Shown: in pieces, positions 57,645 to 64,000 of the stretch
Layout of the letters: every line of letters starts with the position of its first letter
How positions within the stretch are numbered: the stretch's first letter is position 1
Source of the DNA: Dyella sp. M7H15-1
GTDB lineage: Bacteria; Pseudomonadota; Gammaproteobacteria; Xanthomonadales; Rhodanobacteraceae
NCBI RefSeq assembly: GCF_004114615.1
Contig: NZ_CP035300.1
Location: forward strand, 868,001-932,000
Direction of reading: 5' to 3'
Length of the DNA stretch: 64,000 nucleotides
The notes under the pieces: model-generated
What the model saw: the letters and a program-made list of their open reading frames with translations, nothing else
The model's database searches: none
What the model was told of the DNA's origin: nothing
Translations under genes and position numbers: made by a program

Positions 57645-59318
57645 ATGCTTACTTCCCTCTACGTCCGCCATCTCGCCGTCGTCGAAGAAGCCGATATCAG
57701 CTTTGGCCCGGGCCTGACCGTGGTCAGCGGCGAAACCGGCGCGGGCAAATCCCTGCTGGTCGATGCACTGATGCTGCTGGCCGGCGCCCGCGCCGATAGC
57801 GGTATCGTGCGTGCCGGCAGTGATCGCGCCGAGCTGGTGGCCGAGTTTGATCTGAAAGACCTGCCTGACGCCGCCCAATGGTTGCAGCAGGAGGAACTGG
57901 ACGAAGACGGCGCCTGCCAGCTGCGCCGCGTGATCCGCGCCGAGGGTAGCTCCCGTGCTTGGATCAACGGTCGCCCCGCCACCATCGGCCAGATGGGTGA
58001 CCTCGCCGCATTATTGGTGGAAATCCACGGTCAGCACGAACACCAGGCCCTGCTTGAGCGCGCGCATCAACTGAACCTGCTCGACGCCTACGCCGAAAAC
58101 GACAAACAGGTCACTCAGGTATGCGAGTTAGCCGCGCAGTGGCGCGAAATCGGTGCGCGCATCCGCAAATTGAGCGGTGGCGACGATCGCGAACATCGCC
58201 TGGAACTGCTACGCCACGAACTCTCCGAGCTGGAAAAGTGGGCTTTACCGCCTAACCAACTCGCCGAACTGGAGGCCAGCCATAAACGCCTGGCCAATGC
58301 CAGCAAACTCACTGAAGGCATTACTGGCGTGGTCGAGTTGCTCGACGGTGACAGCGAATTCGCGCTACGCCAATCACTGGATCGTGCCCATGCCGAACTG
58401 GGTCGATTGGCCGCGCTCGATGACCGGCTGGCCCCGCTGCTGGAATTGCTCGACAACGCGCAGATCCAGCTCAACGAAGCCGTCGATGGCATGGAGCGTT
58501 ACGCGCAGGACGTCGATCTTGACCCCGAACGTTTCGCCGAAGTCGACACGCACCTGACGCGCCTGCACGAACTCTCCCGCAAGCATCGCCTGTCCGCCGC
58601 CGAGCTCGACGGCAAGCGCGACGCGATGCAAGCCGAACTCACCGAACTAGAAAATGCCGGTGACGCACTCGAACGACTCAGCGCACAACGCAACCAGTTG
58701 CTGCGCGACTACGCCAACATCGCCGAGGCATTGAGCAAATCCCGCCAGACCGCTGCAAAAAAGCTGGGCAAGGAAGTCAGCGACTTAATGGGTGAACTCG
58801 GCATGGCTGGCGGCGTACTGCAAGTGACGCTTGAACCGACTGAAAGTACCGATCCCGATCCACAAGGCCGCGAACGCTGTGAGCTGCTGGTCAGCGCCAA
58901 CCCCGGCCAACCTCCGCGCGCACTGCGCAAAGTGGCGTCTGGCGGCGAACTTGCTCGCATCAGCCTGGCCATCGAAGTCGCCACACTGGGCAAGGACACC
59001 ATCGGCTGCATGGTCTTCGACGAAGTCGACTCCGGCATCGGCGGCGCGGTGGCTGAAGTGGTTGGCCAGAAATTGCGTGCACTGGGTTCGCGTTGCCAAG
59101 TGCTATGCGTGACGCATCTGCCACAAGTCGCTGCGCAAGGTCATGCGCATCTGCGTGTGAGCAAGCACAGCGAAGGCCATTCGACGCAGACGCGTATCCA
59201 ATCCTTAAACACTGAAGGTCGCCGCGATGAACTGGCGCGCATGCTCGGTGGCGTGGAGATCACCCACGAAACGCGAGCCCACGCCAAGAAAATGCTGGAG
59301 CAAGCCCAAACCGCATAA
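57645..59318 (+). CDS. recN: DNA repair protein RecN
   Basis: RecN (557 residues; E. coli 553) is an SMC-like ATPase that holds DNA ends together during double-strand break repair. It has the N-terminal Walker A SGETGAGKSLLVDAL, EIHGQHEHQAL, a central coiled coil (about residues 160-390), the signature VASGGELARISLAIE, and Walker B CMVFDEVDSGIGG. The start MLTSLYVRHLAVVEEADI is the family N-terminus. No LexA-type box is recognised upstream. It is divergent from hrcA. Confidence 0.97.
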   Translation: MLTSLYVRHLAVVEEADISFGPGLTVVSGETGAGKSLLVDALMLLAGARADSGIVRAGSDRAELVAEFDLKDLPDAAQWLQQEELDEDGACQLRRVIRAEGSSRAWINGRPATIGQMGDLAALLVEIHGQHEHQALLERAHQLNLLDAYAENDKQVTQVCELAAQWREIGARIRKLSGGDDREHRLELLRHELSELEKWALPPNQLAELEASHKRLANASKLTEGITGVVELLDGDSEFALRQSLDRAHAELGRLAALDDRLAPLLELLDNAQIQLNEAVDGMERYAQDVDLDPERFAEVDTHLTRLHELSRKHRLSAAELDGKRDAMQAELTELENAGDALERLSAQRNQLLRDYANIAEALSKSRQTAAKKLGKEVSDLMGELGMAGGVLQVTLEPTESTDPDPQGRERCELLVSANPGQPPRALRKVASGGELARISLAIEVATLGKDTIGCMVFDEVDSGIGGAVAEVVGQKLRALGSRCQVLCVTHLPQVAAQGHAHLRVSKHSEGHSTQTRIQSLNTEGRRDELARMLGGVEITHETRAHAKKMLEQAQTA

Positions 59319-59331
59319 CACTGCGGACGGT

Positions 59332-59366
59332 AGGTTAGTGCCATTGCTACTTAACCTATGGCACTA
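59332..59366. terminator. Convergent hairpin between recN and response regulator
   Basis: TAGTGCCAT (59336-59344) and ATGGCACTA (59358-59366) form a perfect 9-bp stem. A competing stem uses AGGTTA (59332-59337) and TAACCT (59352-59357), so the two structures are mutually exclusive or form a pseudoknot. There is no T-run. It is a likely bidirectional stop between convergent genes. Confidence 0.55.
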
Positions 59367-59379
59367 CAGCCCGATAGCG

Positions 59380-60015
59380 TCACCCGCGAATAGGGAGCAA
59401 ACCACGCTCGCTCGCAATCCGATACAAATCCAGCTCCGAACCCGCTCCAAGCTTCCCCATCAGGCTGGCACGATGGATATAAACCGTCTTCTGTCCGATC
59501 CCAAGCTCTGCCGCCACCTGCTTCGGCGCACGTCCTGCTGCGAGCAATAAAAACACTTCATGCTCACGCGCCGTAAGCCGGTCAATCGGGTCAAGCGTAT
59601 TGTTAGGCCGCTCTGCGCGCCGCTGGCGCAAATCGGAGCTGAGAAACTGCTGCCCATGCATGACCGCACGCAAGCCCGCCACCAGTTCTTCTGGCGCCGC
59701 GCCCTTGGTGACATAACCACTGGCGCCACGCCGCAATGCTTCGGATACGTAAGGATCCCCATCGTGCATGCTCAACACGACAATGCGCGTCCCCGCAGCC
59801 ACGCTACGCAGATGCTCGATCAATGGCAAGCCGCTGCCATCTGGCAATGACAAATCAAGCGCGACCAGGTCAGGCCGGCGCTTGCTGATAGCCTCGACCG
59901 CGTCGTCGGCATTACGACATTCGGCCACGACCTCCAGGTCAGGCTCCATCTCGATCAGCCGCTTGAACCCCTCGCGGACGATAGCGTGATCGTCGACCAA
60001 AACTATGCTGTGCAT
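59380..60015 (-). CDS. NarL/FixJ-family response regulator
   Basis: A 211-residue regulator with a receiver domain (DD at 8-9, phospho-acceptor D54 in ALDLSLPDG, lysine in YVTKGAAPEE) and a C-terminal LuxR-type helix-turn-helix (LTAREHEVFLLLAAGRAPKQVA, then GQKTVYIHRASLM). It is divergent from a membrane histidine kinase, with starts 57 bp apart, so the two should form a pair of the UhpA/UhpB type. Targets are unknown. Confidence 0.92.
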   Translation of the reverse strand: MHSIVLVDDHAIVREGFKRLIEMEPDLEVVAECRNADDAVEAISKRRPDLVALDLSLPDGSGLPLIEHLRSVAAGTRIVVLSMHDGDPYVSEALRRGASGYVTKGAAPEELVAGLRAVMHGQQFLSSDLRQRRAERPNNTLDPIDRLTAREHEVFLLLAAGRAPKQVAAELGIGQKTVYIHRASLMGKLGAGSELDLYRIASERGLLPIRG

Positions 60016-60071
60016 GGGTGCACTGTAGCAGTCTGAGCGACGGACGAAAGCACTCCACGTATCATTCCCAG

Positions 60072-61664
60072 ATGCGACTGAAATCCGCCTTCACCTTCAC
60101 TTCCGGCTCACTTGCCGGCCTCGCCTACGCCCTGATCTGGGCCCTGCTCTGGCCCACCGCGCAACCCGATTGGACGCTGCAATTCGGCCTGCGATTTGGC
60201 GTGCTGCTGCTCTCCCCCATTCGCTATTGGGGCTGGCTGATCGGTAGCGAATTGGCAGCGGCGGGATTGATCGATTATCTGCATGGCTATGGGATGGGTT
60301 GGCGTGCTTTCGTCTTTAGCGACCTACCACAGCCGATCGTGGTAGCGCTTTGCCTGGGCCTGCTACGCCGTGCGAACTTGCGACCCAGCCTGCGCGATCC
60401 GGAAGAGGTCTCCCGTCTGCTGCTATCGGCCGGCTTCACCGTGATCGCAGCCACTGCCACGGATGCACTGATACTGGCGGTGTTCCACCAATTACCGCCC
60501 GTCGGTCTGTTGCATGCACTAGGCGATGAGCTGCTGGGCAACTATGTGGGTCTGCTCTTGCTGGTACCGCCGCTGATCATGATCTGGCGCGCACGGCCCT
60601 CGAAGCAGGAGATGTCCGAGTTGCTGATGGACGGCTTGTTGGTGATGCTGCCCGCACTGGTGATCTTGCTGATACTCACCGAACAAGCCGCACCGCAACG
60701 CGAATTTGCGCGTGTGTTGTCGCTGGCACCGGTGCTGTTTTTCGCGTTTCGTCATGGCTGGCGTGGTGCAAGCTTGTCGATGCTGCTATCTAGCCTCGGC
60801 ATGGCGCTGGTCGATCGCGTATTCACCCACGTCATACCCACCGCATCTTCGCACATGTTCCTTGCCGTAGCCGGTACCGGCGCCTTGATGCTGGGCTCGG
60901 CCACCGACGCGCTTCGTCGCAGCAGCGCACGCGTGGCCGAACAAAACGTATACCTCGCGGCAGTGAATCGGCGCCTTGACCATCTTGCACGACAACTTCG
61001 CGATGCGGCGCGCGGCAACATGCAAGCCGAAGAAAATCAGCGCCGTCACATGGCTGCGGAACTACACGACGAACTGGGTCAGAATCTTACCGCTATCCAG
61101 ACACACGTAAAGCTTGCACAAAACCGACTGCAGCAAGTGGGACTGGAAGATGTTGGCACCTCAATCAATAGCATCCTCGGTCATATGCGCCGCGCACTGC
61201 ATCGCCTGTTGGATGATCTGCGCCCCGCTGTACTCGATGAATTCGGATTGATGCGCGCGCTGGACGAAGGCCCGATCCGCGACCTGATGGCCACCGCTGG
61301 CATGGCCTATCACACCGAACTGCACGGCGATCCGCGTTTGCTCGAAGAAGATATCCGCACCGTGATCTACCGACTGGCCCAAGAAAGCGCCACCAACGCG
61401 GTAAAACATGCCCAGGCCAGCGAGTTCCGCCTTCGTTTGCGTATCGGTGAACGCGCCGGCATCGCGCTTGCCCTGCTGGATATCCGCGATAACGGCATCG
61501 GCCTGCCCGAGCGCGTACCGCGCGGCGGCCGCGGGCTACAGGGCATGCGTGACCGCGTTACCTCGCTGGGCGGTCTTTTTCGACTACGCCCCGATCAGCA
61601 GGGCGTCCATTTGCGCATATTGTTGCGAAGCACCGTTTCCCACCATGAAACAAGTCATTCATGA
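60072..61664 (+). CDS. MASE1-type membrane sensor histidine kinase
   Basis: A 530-residue protein with about eight hydrophobic segments (residues 1-280) resembling a MASE1 sensor. The HisKA_3 domain has the phospho-accepting H332 in AAELHDELGQNL. The HATPase_c domain contains ESATNAVKHA, DIRDNGIGLP and GRGLQGMRDRV. No ribosome site is obvious before the ATG; in-frame codons continue 18 residues upstream, overlapping the divergent regulator's control region. It pairs with the regulator at 59380-60015. Confidence 0.88.
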   Translation: MRLKSAFTFTSGSLAGLAYALIWALLWPTAQPDWTLQFGLRFGVLLLSPIRYWGWLIGSELAAAGLIDYLHGYGMGWRAFVFSDLPQPIVVALCLGLLRRANLRPSLRDPEEVSRLLLSAGFTVIAATATDALILAVFHQLPPVGLLHALGDELLGNYVGLLLLVPPLIMIWRARPSKQEMSELLMDGLLVMLPALVILLILTEQAAPQREFARVLSLAPVLFFAFRHGWRGASLSMLLSSLGMALVDRVFTHVIPTASSHMFLAVAGTGALMLGSATDALRRSSARVAEQNVYLAAVNRRLDHLARQLRDAARGNMQAEENQRRHMAAELHDELGQNLTAIQTHVKLAQNRLQQVGLEDVGTSINSILGHMRRALHRLLDDLRPAVLDEFGLMRALDEGPIRDLMATAGMAYHTELHGDPRLLEEDIRTVIYRLAQESATNAVKHAQASEFRLRLRIGERAGIALALLDIRDNGIGLPERVPRGGRGLQGMRDRVTSLGGLFRLRPDQQGVHLRILLRSTVSHHETSHS

Positions 61665-61689
61665 AACGGTAACTAGGAAATTTTCCAAT

Positions 61690-61915
61690 ACCGGGCCCGT
61701 AAAGGCTTCGTTAGGATCACTCAATCGATGTGGGGGAGCCGCCATCGTAAGATGGTGAGACTGGGTCGGCCGTGGGGACGGTGGACCCAAAGAATGGCAG
61801 GACGCCATTCCGCCGGAGTCTGGACACACGTGCGTATCTCGAGCAACTCGAATACCCGCAGTCAAGAGACAACGGTAAGCCGCAGGGCGGACAGGAGTCT
61901 TCCCGCGGCTTTTTT
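61690..61915 (+). ncRNA. Candidate structured small RNA with GGA-loop hairpins
   Basis: No believable protein is encoded, but the plus strand folds into a series of hairpins. They are CCATC-GTAA-GATGG (61742-61755); TGGGTC/GACCCA (61762-61767 with 61784-61789), enclosing CCGT-GGGG-ACGG; AATGGC-AGGAC-GCCATT (61793-61809); and CGAG-CAA-CTCG (61840-61850). A terminator stem AAGCCGC-GGG (61877-61911) ends in six T residues. Nine GGA triplets occur in about 190 bases, some in loops, as in CsrA/RsmA-titrating RNAs. The 5' end and promoter are not defined. It could instead be a long 3' region of the kinase transcript. Confidence 0.5.
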
Positions 61916-61952
61916 ATGCCTTGAAGGCGGGGAATCGGGAATCGCCTATTCC

Positions 61953-62375
61953 TTATTTACGATTCCCATCCCGAAGGGGCCGCACATACAGCACCAGGCT
62001 GTGATCCTGAATCTCGTAGCCATGGCGGGCGGCGATCTCACGCTGCAGGCGCTCGATCTCTTCGCTGACGAACTCGATCACCTTTCCACTGTCCACATCG
62101 ATCATGTGGTCATGGTGCTGGCCGCGATCCAATTCATAAACCGCCTGCCCGCCCTCGAAATTATGCTTGCTGAGGATACCGGCGGCCTCGAATTGGGTAA
62201 GCACCCGATACACCGTAGCCAGGCCGATGTCTTCCTGATGGGCCAGCAGCTTCTTGTAGACGTCTTCGGCCGTCATATGCCGAGCCCCGTCCTCCTCGAA
62301 GATCTGGAGAATGCGCATCCGGGGATGGGTGACCTTCAGGCCGGCCTTACGAAGTTCCTGAGTTTCCTGCTCCAT
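61953..62375 (-). CDS. fur: Ferric uptake regulator Fur
   Basis: Fur (140 residues) represses iron-uptake genes when loaded with Fe2+. It has a winged helix (GLKVTHPRMRILQIFEE, then EDIGLATVYRVLTQFEAAGIL), the metal-binding GQHHDHMIDVDSGKVIEF, and a C-terminal dimerisation domain. It lacks the C-x-x-C pairs of some Fur proteins, as is usual in this order. The ATG has GGGAG eight bases upstream; a GTG seven codons earlier is rejected. It is divergent from bamE across 79 bp. Confidence 0.96.
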   Translation of the reverse strand: MEQETQELRKAGLKVTHPRMRILQIFEEDGARHMTAEDVYKKLLAHQEDIGLATVYRVLTQFEAAGILSKHNFEGGQAVYELDRGQHHDHMIDVDSGKVIEFVSEEIERLQREIAARHGYEIQDHSLVLYVRPLRDGNRK

Positions 62376-62454
62376 GACAAGCTCCCGGGGGTACACTGCT
62401 AAATCAAGTCACTAGTGTATCATCCAAGACCTTCACGATCCGGATTCATTACGA

Positions 62455-62940
62455 ATGCAAAAGCTGATTCGAGCACTGGGCTTCGCTACGCTGGTGGTTT
62501 CACTGGCCGGCTGCCATATCGTGTACACCCCCGACGTGGCCCAGGGCAATCTGTTTGACAAGACCATCGACAAGAACCTTGCCGATCAGCTCAAGCCGGG
62601 TCTGACCAAGCGCCAAGTGCTGGTGCTGCTAGGTACGCCCTCCGTCGCCACACCGTTCGACCAGAACCGCTGGGATTACATTTCCACCTATTCGCACCGC
62701 GGCGAGAAAATGAAGTTGCAGTCAATGAGTCTGTTCTTCAACAACGATGTGCTGGTGCGCACCGAAGGCAACCTGTACTTCCAGGATGCGCAAAAGCTGG
62801 TCAACGAAAGCAACAAATACAAGACCCACTACGACGTCAACGACACTTCCGGCGACAAGACGGGCGGCAGCGGCAGCGGCAGCGGAGGTGACAACGGTGG
62901 TGGTGACAGCAGCGGTGACCATGGCGGTAGCGGCAACTGA
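62455..62940 (+). CDS. bamE: Outer membrane protein assembly factor BamE
   Basis: BamE is a small lipoprotein of the BAM complex that inserts outer membrane proteins. It is 161 residues with lipobox SLAGC (about C20) and the SmpA/OmlA domain (GNLFDKTIDKNLADQLKPG, then VLVLLGTPSVATPFDQNRWDY). The C-terminal 35 residues are an extra, low-complexity Gly/Ser/Asp tail. The fur-bamE-rnfH-ratA-smpB order is standard in this group. Confidence 0.94.
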   Translation: MQKLIRALGFATLVVSLAGCHIVYTPDVAQGNLFDKTIDKNLADQLKPGLTKRQVLVLLGTPSVATPFDQNRWDYISTYSHRGEKMKLQSMSLFFNNDVLVRTEGNLYFQDAQKLVNESNKYKTHYDVNDTSGDKTGGSGSGSGGDNGGGDSSGDHGGSGN

Positions 62941-62977
62941 TCGCCTAGGTCATACCTCAACACGTGCATGACAGGCC

Positions 62978-63253
62978 TTAACGCATGCGACGACGGCGGG
63001 CATCCTTCGGATCAAGAGTGAGCGGCCGGTAGATTTCCACCCGGTCGCCATCCTGCAACACATGCTCTGGTGCGGTGCGACGGGAGAAAATCCCCAGTCG
63101 CGACGGATCAAGCTCGACCTCCGACAACTCCTGCAAAATGCCCGACTGCTCCACGGCCTGGATCACCGTGCTGCCGGCAGGCAAGCTGAGCCGACGCAGT
63201 ATCTGACGTTCCGCCGTGGCCCAAACCACCTCCACCGCAACCGGCTTATCCAT
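62978..63253 (-). CDS. RnfH-family ubiquitin-like protein
   Basis: A 91-residue protein of the RnfH family with a beta-grasp fold (VEVVWATAERQILRRLSLP, then VGIFSRR-like LGIFSRRTAPEHVLQDGDRVEIYRPL). Its function is unknown; the gene is nearly always found next to ratA. The ATG at 63253 overlaps the end of ratA; a GTG two codons earlier is an alternative. Confidence 0.9.
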   Translation of the reverse strand: MDKPVAVEVVWATAERQILRRLSLPAGSTVIQAVEQSGILQELSEVELDPSRLGIFSRRTAPEHVLQDGDRVEIYRPLTLDPKDARRRRMR

Positions 63254-63677
63254 AAACACGGTCCGCCTCGCGGCAGAAATCGTCGACCATGCGATGGGCC
63301 AAACCCTGAAAGCCGAGTTTCAACGCCGCGCCGCCCAAACGGCCGGCATAGTCGAAATCCAACTCCAGGGCCACCTTGCAACCGTCCGTGCCTAGCGGGA
63401 TGAAGTCCCAGAACCCGTCAAGGCTGCGGAAAGGCCCGTTCACCAGGCTCACCTGCAAGCGGCGCGGACGGTCAATGGTATTGCGGGTAGTAAAGCTGTG
63501 ATGGAAGCCGGCAAACTTGAGATCCAGCCGCGCCACCAGTATGTTCTCCCCGCGCTCGATCACTTCGGCGTTGGCACACCAATTGAAGCGCTTTGGGTAT
63601 GCTTCAACCTCGTTGACCAGGTCGAACATTTGCGCCGGCGAATATTTCACTAGTGCGCTGCGGCGGATTTCGATCAC
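63246..63677 (-). CDS. ratA: RatA/coenzyme Q-binding START-domain protein
   Basis: A 143-residue START-like protein related to E. coli RatA and yeast Coq10. It starts at GTG 63677 (VIEIRRSALVKYSPAQMFDLV), with GAGG just upstream. The conserved core VEAYPKRFNWCANAEVIER and the C-terminal helix ALKLGFQGLAHRMVDDFC are present. RatA has been described both as a toxin that blocks ribosome subunit joining and as a ubiquinone-binding factor; which applies here cannot be told. It overlaps rnfH and is divergent from smpB. Confidence 0.9.
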   Translation of the reverse strand: MIEIRRSALVKYSPAQMFDLVNEVEAYPKRFNWCANAEVIERGENILVARLDLKFAGFHHSFTTRNTIDRPRRLQVSLVNGPFRSLDGFWDFIPLGTDGCKVALELDFDYAGRLGGAALKLGFQGLAHRMVDDFCREADRVYG

Positions 63678-63757
63678 AGTAGCCTCTTTACAAGAATCCA
63701 GCCCAAGCCCGCATGCAGGAAACCTGCACAAGGCGACAAGCCCAAAGTTTAACGGAC

Positions 63758-64000
63758 ATGGCAAAAGCGAAGGACAAGGACAAAAAAAATACCGGCGGCA
63801 CGATCGCGCTCAACAAGCGCGTCCGGCATGAATACCACATCGACCAGCGCTATGAAGCAGGCATCGCGCTGCAAGGCTGGGAGTTGAAGGCATTGCGCGC
63901 CGGCCGGATCAATTTCGGCGACGGCTATGCCGTGGTGCTCAAAGGCGAGATCTTCTTGGTCGGCACCTCCATCCCGCCGCTGATCAGTGCCTCCACCCAC
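63758..64000 (+). CDS. smpB: SsrA-binding protein SmpB (3' end outside window)
   Basis: SmpB works with tmRNA to rescue stalled ribosomes. The first 81 codons are present: a basic N-terminus (MAKAKDKDKKNTGG), then IALNKRVRHEYHIDQRYEAG, LQGWELKALRAGRINFGDGY and the conserved VGTSIPPL. The frame runs off the window end, with about 80 residues expected to follow. The start lies 80 bp from the divergent ratA start. Confidence 0.95.
   Translation, partial: MAKAKDKDKKNTGGTIALNKRVRHEYHIDQRYEAGIALQGWELKALRAGRINFGDGYAVVLKGEIFLVGTSIPPLISASTH

Overview
The window looks like chromosomal DNA from a gammaproteobacterium of the order Xanthomonadales, most likely a Rhodanobacteraceae (Dyella/Frateuria-like) species. 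The reasons are the G+C-rich coding sequence, the min, recBCD, carAB-greA and hrcA-grpE-dnaK-dnaJ gene sets, a pilV-pilW-pilX-pilY1-pilE minor pilin cluster, and abundant short palindromic repeats. The genus is inferred from overall look, not from a database match.

Layout. 1-5.3 kb: a transposase remnant, an FMN/[3Fe-4S] glutamate synthase-like protein, purT, then copper delivery and oxidase assembly genes (SCO, PCu(A)C, CtaG-like). 5.3-12.6 kb: a GldA/GldF/GldG-like ABC exporter operon, a large SRPBCC protein and a DesK-type two-component system. 12.8-17.1 kb: a GNAT acetyltransferase, minCDE, a HExxH protein and a family 9 glycosyltransferase. 17.1-22.7 kb: a repeat-rich stretch with two MITE-like families, around crcB-DUF190-cfa, a lipoprotein and parC. 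22.8-28.4 kb: an A+T-richer accessory patch encoding three exported proteins (a GloVer-repeat protein and two trypsin-fold proteases, one with two complete catalytic domains). 28.5-37.7 kb: recC-recB-recD. 37.7-42.9 kb: the minor pilin operon. 43.1-44.3 kb: tRNA-Thr and a decayed AbiEii toxin gene. 44.3-52.1 kb: greA, carB, carA, a 2OG-Fe(II) oxygenase, a Ca2+/cation antiporter and dapB. 52.2-57.4 kb: the heat-shock operon. 57.6-64 kb: recN, a second two-component pair, a probable structured small RNA, fur, bamE, rnfH, ratA and the first part of smpB.

How the genes work together. Most are housekeeping genes: recBCD and recN for double-strand break repair, minCDE for septum placement, HrcA/GrpE/DnaK/DnaJ for protein folding, carAB and purT for nucleotide synthesis, Fur for iron control and BamE for outer membrane assembly. 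Novelty is concentrated between them. A palindromic element is inserted in frame inside recC. MITE-derived DNA appears to supply the ribosome-binding site of crcB. MITE copies abut stop codons. Long inverted repeats overlap the minC start and the carA-carB junction. A terminator-ended, multi-hairpin transcript candidate carrying GGA-loop motifs lies next to fur. A two-headed exported serine protease has both catalytic triads intact.

Several start codons were moved inward from the longest open frame, using ribosome-binding sites and family length; each entry says so.
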